A stretch of DNA of 64,000 nt. Source: Flammula alnicola. Taxonomy: Eukaryota; Basidiomycota; Agaricomycetes; Agaricales; Strophariaceae. Each line of letters starts with the position of its first letter. Position 1 is the first letter of the stretch. The position numbers and the translations under genes are program-made. Shown here piece by piece: positions 11,866-21,633 of the stretch. The notes below the pieces were generated by a model, which was not told where the DNA came from, searched no databases, and was given only the letters and a program-made list of their open reading frames with translations. The stretch is taken from NCBI GenBank assembly GCA_015499995.1, contig JADNRV010000020.1, positions 248,001 through 312,000 on the forward strand, read 5' to 3'.

Positions 11866-14800
11866 ATGTCTGGAAAGAATAACACTTCACCACCGGTACT
11901 CTCGGAGACAGACAAATTTGATGGAACAAACTACCTCGAATGGAGCGAGACAATCCTCATGGCATGCCGTCTCAGGGGAGCCCGTGGATACCTCGAAGGG
12001 ACAATCCCAAGTCCTACACCTACACAAACTCCCACACAAACTCCCACACAAACTCCCACACAAACTCCCACACAACCACCAACACCAGCGACTACCACAG
12101 CCACCCCAGCGCAAACTGCCCCATCGGAAACCCCATGGACCTCTCTTACTCCATCGTGGGAGGAATGGGATGCCCGGGATGCGTGGTGTCACATAGCCAT
12201 TCGGCAAAACGTGAAAAATGCCGTGGGACTAGGAGTGAAAACCGATGGAACGGCGGCTGAAGCGTGGAAATCCATCACAGACCGATACAAAACATCGACC
12301 GACCTAGCCAGGGTGTATGCTCAGCGAGAGCTGCGTAGCATGAGACTGAACGATGGGGAAGACTTTCCGACTCACCTCGCAGACCTCCTCACCAAGCACA
12401 AGCGAGCTAACGCCGTGGGCGCTAAGATCGATGACGCCGATTTCCGCGAGATCATCTTGGCGTCACTGCCCCCGTCATGGGACCACATCATCGCGACCCT
12501 GCACACATCGGCGACGTCGATCGACACCATTATCCGATTGGAGATGCATTGGTCGAGGATCAACCGCACCGGACGTGTCGCGGCCCCAGGTACCTCCGCA
12601 ATCGCGCTAAAGGCAGGAGTCAAGAACGAGGCGTACAGCAGGAAGATCTGTACTAACCCCATATGCCGACGCAAAGGCCATCTAATCACCGACTGCTACT
12701 GGAAGGGAGGGGGCAAGGAAGGCCAATTCCCACCCGGCTTCGGACAGCGTGGTGGCTATTCAGGGCAATCAGCGCCAGGTACAGCGCCCGACGCCGCGGC
12801 GCCTATCGCAAAAGCAGCAGTGGTCGAGCGAGTCCTCGCCCTTGCAGCACACACAGGCATCGAGGTAGTCCATGTCGACCAGTTGGTCGAGATATCCGTG
12901 GAAGACACCGACCAATACACCTATGCAGACATGCCAGTACCAGCCAGCGACGAGGGCTTTATCGGAGAACTCACGCAAAAGACAGCGCCTTGCGAACCAG
13001 ACGATACGGTCGAATACGTTGTCACGGCGATTCCTGGAAAGGGGTCAGCGAAGGACACTGGAGAAACAATAGCTATGATGGCTGGGGAAAGCGAAGTAGC
13101 TACCGTCACGTATGCAGACTCTGGCGCGAGCAACCATTGCTTCGCGAATAAATCTGACTTCTCAACCTATGAATTGTTCGATGAGCCGAAGGAGGGTCAA
13201 GCAGCAAGTCGCGAAGCACGCTTCAAGATCCACGGGAAAGGGACAGTCGTGAAACGCTACGTGTCCAGAGATAAACGAGTGAAGCTCATATTCAACAACG
13301 CACTCCACACACCTGATTTCGCCGCGAACCTAATCTCCATCAGCCAGTTCGACCAAGCCGGACTGAACGTCAATTTTGGAGGCGGCCAAGCAAGGTTTAT
13401 CAACTCACAAGGCGAGACTCTCCTAAGCGTACGACAAGACCGTGGGATGTACATTTTCGACGAGGCTGCCCCAGAGGGTGAAGTCAAAGCGATGCCAGCA
13501 AAATCGCACGAGAAACCCACCTCAATCGACCAGTGGCACCGCCGTTTCTGTCATTTTGGCATCAGAACAATCCAGGACATGGCAAGCAAGGGCCTAGTCG
13601 ATGGATTGCAGATTGTTGCAGGAAAAGAAGTGGTGGGAATGTGTGAGGACTGCATCTATGGGAAGCAAACAAACCGTCCGTACGACGAGAAGGTTACGCC
13701 AGAAACCGAAGTTCTTGATCGAGTTCACATGGACCTGTGGGGACCCGCGCGGGTTGCATCAGTTGGAGGAGCTGTCTTCGCGCTAATAATGACAGATGGC
13801 GCAAGCTCTTACCGAAAGGAATACTTCTTATCAGAGAAGTCCGCGGACGTAACCTTAAAGGCGATAAAGGAATACAAGGTCGAGGCCGAGCTACAGACTG
13901 GAAGGAAGATTAAATGTTTCAGATTCGACATGGGGAAGGAATTTCTCAACCGCACAAGCGAGGCGTTCTGCAAGGAGAACGGAATCCGAATCGAGACACC
14001 AGCCCCATACGCCCACTCAGGAAATGGTGTTCCTGAGAGAACAAACCGAACGGTCTTGGAGGGTGTCAGATGCGTGCGATGTGATGCAGGCCTACCCCCG
14101 TCGTATTGGGCTGACATTCTAGCAGCAGTCGTGTACGTCCTCAACCTTATGCCATCAAGACGACACCCTGGACAGATCCCCGCTGAGCGATGGTTCCAAA
14201 AGAGACAAGACGTCTCTCACCTACGGCCAATTGGGTCCACCGCATACGCTAAAATCCCGAAGGAAGTAAACCCGTCGAAGCTTGATACCACATCCATAAA
14301 ATACATCCTCATCGGATATTACGGCCGCGATGCTTACAAGCTCCTGGATCGGAACACTGGAATAATCATCAAAGCCAGGAATGTCGTGTTCGAGGAGGGA
14401 TCAGGTCATCGTACCTCAGTTGATCAAGACCCTTTGCACGACGAGCCCATATTCGCCGACGACGATCCCCCACTCGCGGAAATTCAACCTAAGCCCAAAG
14501 TGGACGCAACGCCGACACAAGCGCCCGCCGACCAATTACCACCGATAGACCAACAAGCGCCGCCAGCCCCAGCCGTACACGAACCGTACCCCATCGCCCC
14601 GCGACACCGCGCGACGGATGCGCCACGGATTCAACGGACGTGCAATGTCCAACTCTTCAACATTGTACAACCTGGCCCACAGGACGTACCAGCCCCTCCT
14701 CCACGGAGATCTGCGAGGATATCAAAACCTACGGCAGCTGCAATGGAATCAGCTGAATCGCAACAGAGGCAGGAAACGGCGAGGGAAATGGGAGAGGAAT

Positions 14801-16551
14801 GGGCAGATTCAGACTCGGACGTACCAAAGGCGGCCAGCGTTTCCCAAATACACGCTACCCCTGCCTATGACATGGACCTCGACTCTGCAGATTTCCAACG
14901 AGAGCACATGCTCAACTTCCAGTCGGACCTGGATGAGTACATTGCTCTACTTGCCAGAATGGAGAAAGACATGTACTTACCGAGCTCGTACAAAGAGGCG
15001 ATGAAGAACCCGGATGAATGGACACCGCCAATGGACCTGGAGATGTCGATGATGGAAAGCAGAGGGGTGTTTAGCAAGGTACCGAGGCCTGTTGGGAGGA
15101 AGGTGATAGGTCTTAAGTGGGTTTTCGGATACAAGTTTGACGGTGGTGGGGATATTACCAAGCGGAAGGCACGACTGGTCGCTCAAGGTTTCAACCAGAT
15201 ACCTGGGGTCGATTTCGATCAGACATATGCGTCAGTCGCACGCTTGGAATCAATGCGGATGTGTCTCGCGATCATCGCGCACCTGGGGCTAAATCTTTGG
15301 CAGATCGATTTCGTCGCGGCATATCTCAACAGCGTGAACAAATACGAAGTCTACACGGAGCAGGCACCCGGTTATATTAAGCGAGGGGAGGAGGATCTGG
15401 TGTACCGCGCTCACAAAACCGTCTATGGGATGATGGCCGGAGCCCACGACTGGGAGGACGAATTATCGGGCACATACGACGCTCTCGGGTATTATCAATC
15501 ACTCGCTGACCCATGCGTACGACATCGAGTCATAAACGGACAATACACGCTAAATGTGACATATACAGACGACGTTATAGGTGGTTCATCATCGAAAACA
15601 GAGGAACTAAGGGCGATAGGGGAGCTGGAGAGTGCGTATGAGATAAAAAGGATAGAGGACGACGAGGAAAAGGGGAGGTTCATTCTCGGGATGAGCATGA
15701 AGCAAGACACGAAGACAGGAGCAATAACGCTATCGCAACGACCATACCTTGAGCGCATCCTGCAGAGGTTCGGGATGTCTGAGTGCAACCCAAAATACAC
15801 TGCACTCCCTACCGGAATCGACTTATCACTTGAAGATTGCGCTACCACGGACGAAGACAAGCGCTTCATGTCTGATAAGCCATACCGCGAGGTCCTAGGA
15901 AGCGTGATGTGGGCTCAGGTCGCTTCGAGACCTGACCTATCATTCGCAGTCAATCTACTCGCCCGTTTTCAAACAAACCCTGGCCCACAACATTGGAAGG
16001 CATTGATGCATGTACTTGCGTATATCAAGGCGACTCTTCACTACAAAATAACCTACAGAGGAGGGATAGTAGATGGGATAAAGCCCTATGGCTTTGTGGA
16101 TGCCGATTACGCAGGAGACCTGCTCGACACTGGGCGCTCGACGGGCGCCTATATCTTTATGATGGCTGGCGGCCCCGTATCATGGAGCTCTAAGCGACAA
16201 GATACCGTCGCGTTATCTACCACCGAGGCCGAATACATGGCGACAAGCCGCGCGTGCCAGCAGGCCGTCTGGATGTACTCGTTCATGCGCGAGGCGGGTC
16301 TCGAGCAACCTACGCCAGCGATCCTATACAACGACAACACGGGTTCAATTGCCCTTACGAAAAACAAGAAGGGGCACAAGAAAGCGAAACACATTCACAT
16401 TCGGTACCACTACATCCGCGAGCGAGTCAGCGACGGAGACGTTACAGTGGTCCACGTCCCATCGGAGGATAATCTGGCCGACATACTCACGAAGCCGCTA
16501 TCCCGCCACGCGACCGAATCCCAATGCTACATGCTCCACCTATTCGACTAG
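11866..16551 (+). CDS. copia Gag-Pol polyprotein
   Basis: 1,561 codons without a stop. Gag occupies the first ~400 residues, with a Thr/Pro/Gln tandem repeat near residues 52-70 and a zinc-knuckle-like CTNPICRRKGHLITDC from residue ~262 (spacing CX4CX4HX4C rather than CX2CX4HX4C). The protease active site is ADSGAS at ~418. Integrase shows the GAG-pre zinc finger (WHRRFCHFG near 557, CEDCIYGKQ) and the catalytic triad D623 (HMDLWG), D688 (RFDMGKEF) and E724 (VPERTNR). Reverse transcriptase has QIDFVAAYLNS and YTDD at ~1233, where most copia elements have YVDD. RNase H has FVDADYAGD near 1410, TTEAEYMA and NDNTGS, ending ADILTKPLSRH. Gag and Pol share a single frame with no shift signal, as is usual in copia. 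All catalytic residues I can check are present, so autonomy is plausible. Confidence 0.96.
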   Translation: MSGKNNTSPPVLSETDKFDGTNYLEWSETILMACRLRGARGYLEGTIPSPTPTQTPTQTPTQTPTQTPTQPPTPATTTATPAQTAPSETPWTSLTPSWEEWDARDAWCHIAIRQNVKNAVGLGVKTDGTAAEAWKSITDRYKTSTDLARVYAQRELRSMRLNDGEDFPTHLADLLTKHKRANAVGAKIDDADFREIILASLPPSWDHIIATLHTSATSIDTIIRLEMHWSRINRTGRVAAPGTSAIALKAGVKNEAYSRKICTNPICRRKGHLITDCYWKGGGKEGQFPPGFGQRGGYSGQSAPGTAPDAAAPIAKAAVVERVLALAAHTGIEVVHVDQLVEISVEDTDQYTYADMPVPASDEGFIGELTQKTAPCEPDDTVEYVVTAIPGKGSAKDTGETIAMMAGESEVATVTYADSGASNHCFANKSDFSTYELFDEPKEGQAASREARFKIHGKGTVVKRYVSRDKRVKLIFNNALHTPDFAANLISISQFDQAGLNVNFGGGQARFINSQGETLLSVRQDRGMYIFDEAAPEGEVKAMPAKSHEKPTSIDQWHRRFCHFGIRTIQDMASKGLVDGLQIVAGKEVVGMCEDCIYGKQTNRPYDEKVTPETEVLDRVHMDLWGPARVASVGGAVFALIMTDGASSYRKEYFLSEKSADVTLKAIKEYKVEAELQTGRKIKCFRFDMGKEFLNRTSEAFCKENGIRIETPAPYAHSGNGVPERTNRTVLEGVRCVRCDAGLPPSYWADILAAVVYVLNLMPSRRHPGQIPAERWFQKRQDVSHLRPIGSTAYAKIPKEVNPSKLDTTSIKYILIGYYGRDAYKLLDRNTGIIIKARNVVFEEGSGHRTSVDQDPLHDEPIFADDDPPLAEIQPKPKVDATPTQAPADQLPPIDQQAPPAPAVHEPYPIAPRHRATDAPRIQRTCNVQLFNIVQPGPQDVPAPPPRRSARISKPTAAAMESAESQQRQETAREMGEEWADSDSDVPKAASVSQIHATPAYDMDLDSADFQREHMLNFQSDLDEYIALLARMEKDMYLPSSYKEAMKNPDEWTPPMDLEMSMMESRGVFSKVPRPVGRKVIGLKWVFGYKFDGGGDITKRKARLVAQGFNQIPGVDFDQTYASVARLESMRMCLAIIAHLGLNLWQIDFVAAYLNSVNKYEVYTEQAPGYIKRGEEDLVYRAHKTVYGMMAGAHDWEDELSGTYDALGYYQSLADPCVRHRVINGQYTLNVTYTDDVIGGSSSKTEELRAIGELESAYEIKRIEDDEEKGRFILGMSMKQDTKTGAITLSQRPYLERILQRFGMSECNPKYTALPTGIDLSLEDCATTDEDKRFMSDKPYREVLGSVMWAQVASRPDLSFAVNLLARFQTNPGPQHWKALMHVLAYIKATLHYKITYRGGIVDGIKPYGFVDADYAGDLLDTGRSTGAYIFMMAGGPVSWSSKRQDTVALSTTEAEYMATSRACQQAVWMYSFMREAGLEQPTPAILYNDNTGSIALTKNKKGHKKAKHIHIRYHYIRERVSDGDVTVVHVPSEDNLADILTKPLSRHATESQCYMLHLFD
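12022..12075 (+). repeat. 12-base tandem repeat in Gag
   Basis: About 4.5 copies of ACACAAACTCCC, encoding PTQT units in the Gag linker. It is in frame and keeps the polyprotein open. Confidence 0.9.
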
Positions 16552-16567
16552 AAGGGTTATCCTACTT

Positions 16568-16574
16568 AGGGGAG
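16568..16574 (+). promoter_or_regulatory. polypurine tract of the copia element
   Basis: AGGGGAG abuts the 3' LTR start (TGTTGAGG), the expected position for plus-strand priming. Confidence 0.75.
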
Positions 16575-16971
16575 TGTTGAGGGAACTAGGCATAGCCCTT
16601 CACTAGGGTGTATGTATTCTTTCACTGTTATCTATTTCAATCCATTCTTTCTTACCTTATGCGGTGCGTAGCCGCGGCAGGCGGCTATCCCGCCTGCCAC
16701 CGCCTACTTACCTACCCGCACGGTTATCTCGCCATCGCACGCGGCACTTGCCGCGTGCGGTTTATTTTCCTATCGATTACTTTCTGGTCCTCAGCCGTTT
16801 ACACTCATCGTGCGACGTCTGAGGTCAGTCTATTATATTCAACATTCACTTATTCATTTAACTAAAATACTGTCCTATAGTTACTCACTGCGCTTCGTAA
16901 CTTTAGGTATAATACAGCCGTTTACACTCATCGTGCGACGTCTGAGTTACTCACTGCGCTTCGTAACTTTA
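16575..16971 (+). repeat. 3' LTR of the copia element
   Basis: Identical, base for base in my reading, to the LTR at 11383-11779. It ends 62 bases before the MIF-like start codon, in the same orientation, so any readout transcription from this LTR would run into that gene. Confidence 0.96.
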
Positions 16972-16976
16972 CCCAC
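16972..16976. repeat. target-site duplication, right copy (CCCAC)
   Basis: CCCAC directly follows the 3' LTR and matches the left copy at 11378-11382. Confidence 0.9.
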
Positions 16977-16995
16977 TTTACCCAACTTGAAGGGA

Positions 16996-17000
16996 TATAA
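16996..17000 (+). promoter_or_regulatory. TATA-like box of the MIF-like gene
   Basis: TATAA lies 34 bases before the ATG and 24 bases after the end of the 3' LTR. The retrotransposon therefore separates this box from the upstream promoter now left of 11378. Assignment is by position only. Confidence 0.4.
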
Positions 17001-17033
17001 GGGGCACATCGACAGCTGTACCCCACATTCAAT

Positions 17034-17629
17034 ATGCCTACACTCAACCTTATCACCAATGTCAAGGCAGGTGTCCAGAACTTCTTGTTTACTCCAAATA
17101 ATTGATAAGATTTGTAGATTCCCGACGCGAAGGCATTCGCACTCGAGCTTTCCAAGGTAAGCGCCAATTAAGCTACCGTACGGGCCCATCTTGGAATTCA
17201 ACAACGGATCTTTAGTTTGGAGCCGACACTCTTCACAAGCCTGAAGCCTACATCTCTGTCATTGTCACCTATAACGAAACACTCACGTTCGGAGGGACAT
17301 TCGACCCCGCTTTCAGCCTGAGGATCGTCAGTACACTTCTATCAAGAAATTTTATTCATCTTCGTCGGAGTTCTTACCTTTCCACGATCAGGACAGTCTC
17401 GATAACATCAACGAGAAAGCCAACGAAGGATATAGCAAAGCATTCTTCAAGTTTTTCGACGAGAAGTTGGGCACAGGTGCAAAGGGCAATCGCGGATACA
17501 TCACGTTTATTGATCCTGGACGCGCTAATATGGGGTGAGTTTATGCCGAAACCCTCTGTGATGCAAACACTTATGGTTGCATTTAGGCATGAATCAACCA
17601 CCTTTGCCACCATCTTTGGCGGAAAGTAA
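17034..17629 (+). CDS. MIF-family tautomerase-like protein
   Basis: Exons 17034-17066, 17118-17156, 17216-17326, 17392-17534 and 17587-17629 give 122 residues, the usual size for macrophage migration inhibitory factor/D-dopachrome tautomerase relatives. The start MPTLNLITNVK supplies the catalytic Pro-1 after Met removal. ALELSK carries the lysine equivalent to Lys-32. The strand AYISVIVTYNETLTFGGTFD corresponds to the conserved YI.V.V....M.FGG, and DNINEKANEGYSK and GYITFIDPGRANMG match the later helix and strand. In the family these act as keto-enol tautomerases in the cytosol; the fungal role is unclear. Intron 1 works only with a GC donor (AAG|GCAGGT); intron 3 uses GTCAGT. A full copia element sits immediately upstream. 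The exon joins all keep phase, so the gene looks intact. Confidence 0.85.
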
Positions 17630-18647
17630 AGTGATCCAGTTGCCGGAAATTTAAGAAGATGTAACAAGAATCAAATATTGCTTACTAGCTTTCGTGCCCG
17701 CTATCGAGATTCCGAAGCATATACTATTCTTTGCCAATCATGCTATCACTGTACAATCAGAGACTCGTACCAAGAAGATATTAATGAGTCGACTATATAT
17801 GTATGTGTATACGTCACGGTTGAAGAGACGGGCGATTTGCGTAGACTGGTGACCAGCCGGAGAATGAGTTGAACAGGGGAGGACCTGTTGTATGATAGTA
17901 TCGAGCTTCATACATACAACGAACGGTTACCGGTCTGCGTCAGTGCGATTTGCGATTCTTATCTAATATCTTATCTACTGGCGGCTGACCATGTGACGTT
18001 CCAGATGTCGGCAGTTTCCGAGTCCTGTGAAGTTGTACTGCGAGCTTCCTCAACCATGCGACACCAGAGACAAAACGACGTTCTTGAATGCCGTCTCGAA
18101 CACTCACGGTTCTCAAAGCCTACTTCAATACTTCCATGGGATTCGGCATCTATCTTTCTGTACCTCCATGCACGTCCCTGAGTCTGTCACCTTCTCTCGC
18201 TCGTCCTTTATCGTCGTTCTCACCGCCATCTGTCTCGCCAGGTTAATCTACCTCAAATCCGCAGAGATCACTTTGGCTTATTCTTAGCCTTCTGAGCTGT
18301 CGTTAGATTCATCTATATTCAACTTTTCCATTTTTGCTGTCCCTCCGGTGTTCGAACTCAGGCGTGCTTAAAAGGAGGTATTGCCCCACCGAATCTCTCC
18401 CTCTGAAGAATGAGATACCCAACGTGACGGAAAGCTTGGAATCTTGTCGTTTTCTACCCATTGCTATGGTCGTTACTCGTAATCCATCGTCTAAGCACGC
18501 CTGCACCTTAGTCATGGATCCGAATTATGCCGGAATTCACGTCGCCGCAAGAGCATTCTTCGTTTATCTGTCACGTCATTCGACCTCGAGAATTTCGCAG
18601 TCAGATAAATAATGCTATCATCTGCACTGGTGGAACCCATTTCAGCC
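17630..18647. other. intergenic region, about 1 kb
   Basis: Between the MIF-like gene and the first terpene synthase. Several short frames exist on both strands but none shows family features or codable splice structure; I see nothing convincing. Confidence 0.5.
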
Positions 18648-19735
18648 ATGACTTCAAGCGCGGACACTGTGTCTAGAATCATAGTAAGTGGGCTGGTACC
18701 AGTAATTTTTATGCATCTAACCCATTCGTCAGGACAACGATCACTTCCGTTCTGCCATTGAGACCCTCACAGACGTTGTCGGCAGGGCTCAATCTTTAAC
18801 GGATGCTGAATATGACTATTGGATTCAAAAGGCCCATGCAGAAGGACAACGACGTGGTTGGTCAATGGAACCTCTAGAACCCTATCTCAGAGGTGGAGTC
18901 ACCGCCAGCGCAATACCATACAGGCACCTTGGCAAAGAAGAGCTGATGCTCTACATCATGATATACACCGTCTTCTTCTGGTATATCGACGACAACTTCA
19001 ACGTTCTCGAAGGAATGGACCAGTTTTATAGCCGATTTATCAGAGGCGAAGCGCAGGGATGCAAGTTTCTCGAAGATTACGCCGATTTCCTTCGAAGAAC
19101 AAGCAAACTGTGGAGCACCATAGGGTCGCAAATGATTGTGACATCCATACTTCTTCTTCTCAGCTCCTGTGTGCTGGACAATGAAACCGAGAAGATTCCC
19201 GTGAGCCCTGACTTTCCTTTCTGTTCTCCTAGTTGGCGTTAATGTCGTCGAGGTTCAGATCAATCCGTTAGCCAGAGACTACTGTATCTGGACGCGTGAT
19301 CTTTCAGGAATCTCTCTCGCATACACTGTGTTCGCTTTCCCGCCAGATATGCCTGTCAAAGATTATATTCTCGCTTTCCCAGAGCTTCTGAAAATGACGA
19401 ACTGGCTCAAGTGAGTGCAATTTTTCACATCGGCCTTAATCCCCGATATTGCAGCATGTTCTTACGAAAATATCAGTGACATTTTGTCGCTCTATAAAGA
19501 GGAATTGGCAGGAGAAACCACGAACCTGATTTCTAGGCTCGCTCAGTGTCAAGGTGTGGCGAATGTCGACGTTTTGGACCAAATCCTCCAAGAAACCTTA
19601 CTCGCTTATCGGAGGGGCCTTAAAATCCTGAAGCCGTTTGAAGCTGTGACAAACGCATATAAGGCATATTATGCGGGATATTTAGAGGTCCATTACGTTG
19701 TGGTGAGGTACAAGTTGCAAGAGCTTGGTTTATAG
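18648..19735 (+). CDS. TRI5-like (trichodiene-synthase-type) terpene synthase
   Basis: Exons 18648-18683, 18733-19200, 19259-19410 and 19477-19735 give 304 residues. The Asp-rich metal motif lies in YTVFFWYIDDNFNVLEG, and the second metal site NDILSLYKEE (N-D-x-x-S-x-x-x-E, the NSE triad) is assembled exactly across the third intron, which supports the splice model. The C-terminal helices (QETLLAYRRGLKIL..YYAGYLEVHY.VVRYKL) resemble trichodiene synthase. Such class I enzymes ionise a prenyl diphosphate, usually farnesyl diphosphate, to make cyclic sesquiterpenes; the product cannot be predicted. A damaged paralogue follows 300 bases downstream and a TauD-type dioxygenase faces them, suggesting a small specialised-metabolism locus. 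Confidence 0.85.
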
Positions 19736-20033
19736 TTCCCACATACATTATTTAAGCGGAAGATGCATGTCTTTAACCAGAGCCGAAAAATGTACGTCGA
19801 GTTTGTCCACGTACTTATCGCGCTGACATATCCAAGGTTCATGCTTGCTGTCATAAGGTGGCAGCAATATGTTATGTACATCATAACTTTCCACTGCTTT
19901 TAAGCGTGTTGCTCGTGGTCAGCTTATCCAAGGCTCGGAGTCTGCCAGAGCTTAAATACAGACTCGATAGAAGCCTCCCAACAATCCTACTTCCGCGACA
20001 AGAGTTCATTTTCAGATTTTAACTACTCTCGCC

Positions 20034-20340
20034 ATGGAACTTCCATCCAAACCCAAGAACGGTCGAAAATTCCTTCTTTGGGTTGTCCTTGGCATGGTGG
20101 TAAGCTTCGCCATCGGTTAGTTGGAAAATTCACGATCATGCACCGATTTCATTGGATTCGAACTGACGTCTTTCCATTTGTGTAGCATACTCAGTACCTG
20201 GAACAAAATGCTGCCCCAATTGGACCAAGATGATAACTTGGGGTTTTCCTGCCTTCGCCGCTTTATCCGTTGGCAGTATCCTCTCCTCGTCTTTGAAGAG
20301 GCTCATGGTCCATAAGCCAGCCAAGAGCGCAATGCCCGTG
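20034..20340 (+). CDS. two-exon membrane-segment coding stretch, possibly the 5' end of the second terpene synthase
   Basis: ATG at 20034 opens exon 20034-20115, which splices (GTTAGT...TAG) to 20186. The predicted 79 residues include two hydrophobic segments (FLLWVVLGMVVSFAIAYSV and MITWGFPAFAALSVGSIL). Exon two can end at 20340 before a GTCAGT donor and join at 20415 in phase 0, the same phase as intron 1 of the intact upstream paralogue. Read that way it gives the second terpene synthase a membrane-spanning N-terminus. Alternatively it is a small separate gene that reads on to a stop near 20390. I cannot decide between them. Confidence 0.4.
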
Positions 20341-20414
20341 GTCAGTGCCCATCAAGTTACTTCCTGTCTTGTCCCCGGAAGTTGATTTTAAAACATTTCA
20401 ATCATGATGTACAG

Positions 20415-21429
20415 CACGATTTGCGCCGTCTACGCGAAGCCACGAACGCGTTGAAGAAACTCACCGGATGTTCTACACTCCAACTTCAATTTCGCCAGAG
20501 AGACATAACGATGCTTTCAAAGAAGGTCGAAGAAGAATGCATCAACCGTGTATTTTCGTTGGAACAGCTACGACAGTATATCCAGCCGGCATCCAGAATT
20601 ACCATTCAGATGTACTCGCACTTGCAGACTGGGGGGAAAATCACATTTATCGCCATTTACACGACATTATTCCTCTATCTCGACAACGAGCCTAACTCAG
20701 TTGTAGGTTGGACAAATTCTACGAGCAGTTTATCCGAGGAGAGGTTCACGACTCTGAGATTCTGAATCACCTCGCTGCTCTCCTTCGTGATGTTCACTTG
20801 ATCTGGAACCGTCTCTCGACAGAGCTCATCATCACGTCGACTTTGTCTTTCATCACATCGCTGTTGATAGCTAGAGAAACTCAGGGAATATCGGTAAGGC
20901 GGCACTACCTAAAGTCTTCTTTTGCATGCCGTTTCTGACCCAAGTCTCCCCTTTCATAGATGATGCCCCCCGCGAAGGCATACTGCACATACACGCGACA
21001 GCTGTCCAGCATCTCTAATGTTTATAGCATTTTTGTTTTTCCACGGGCTCTACCAGCCTCTGATTGGATTCAGGCTTTGCCTCAAGTTACGAAACTCACC
21101 AGCCACATGAAGTACGTCGATATATCTTTTGACCTCTCGAACCCATAACTGATTTTCGCCGCCCTAATGTCAGTGATGTTCTGTCCTTCTATGCGGAAGA
21201 AAGTGCTGGCTTTGCCGACAATGTCATTTCTTTGCTTTCTCAGTCGCAGAACAAAAATAAGATGGATGCTCTCGAAGAAATATTACAGATATGTGTAGAT
21301 GCTTACAGAGAAAGCATATATATTCTGAAATCTTCTCCTGCCGCTTCTGAAGCATTTAAAAATTATTGTTCTGGTTATGTTTGCTTCCACTTTACCGAGG
21401 CGCATTACAAGTTGGACGATATACTTTAG
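20415..21429 (+). pseudogene. damaged TRI5-like terpene synthase paralogue
   Basis: Aligns along its length with the intact gene upstream. The helix before the Asp motif reads IYTTLFLYLDNEPNSVVG (intact copy IYTVFFWYIDDNFNVLEG). The reading frame then changes: the next homologous stretch, LDKFYEQFIRGE, is one frame over, consistent with loss of one base near 20,707-20,710. No splice pair can bridge this. Downstream exons remain recognisable: ELIITSTLSF to about 20892, then 20960-21110 and 21173-21429, with NDVLSFYAEE (NSE triad) again formed across the last intron. The second Asp of the Asp-rich motif is Asn. Either a young pseudogene or a one-base sequence error; the changed Asp motif and atypical 5' end favour decay. 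Confidence 0.7.
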
Positions 21430-21633
21430 GCATGGCATAGGTCGGTTTGGTCATGGTTTACAGTATAAAACTGTCCGGAGGGTTTGGTACATATTCTTCA
21501 GCATTCGTAGGACCAAAAAAAAATAAACACTACTCGAGTAGAACATGCGAACGACCTCAAAGTCGACAAACTATATCTCATAACAATAATTTGGTCCTGA
21601 TGATTGCCAGTGTAGGAGGGCATGTGCAGCAAT

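Larger units (their letters stand above)
11383..16971 (+). mobile_element. complete Ty1/copia LTR retrotransposon
   Basis: A 5,589-base element bounded by 397-base direct LTRs (11383-11779 and 16575-16971) and 5-base target duplications. Inside are a primer-binding site directly after the 5' LTR, one uninterrupted Gag-Pol frame and a purine run (AGGGGAG) directly before the 3' LTR. Domain order PR-IN-RT-RH defines copia rather than gypsy. Reading the two LTRs base by base I found no difference, so insertion is recent. LTRs begin TG but end TA rather than the usual CA. The internal region is CpG-containing and shows no stop codons, so there is no sign of repeat-directed mutation. Confidence 0.97.
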
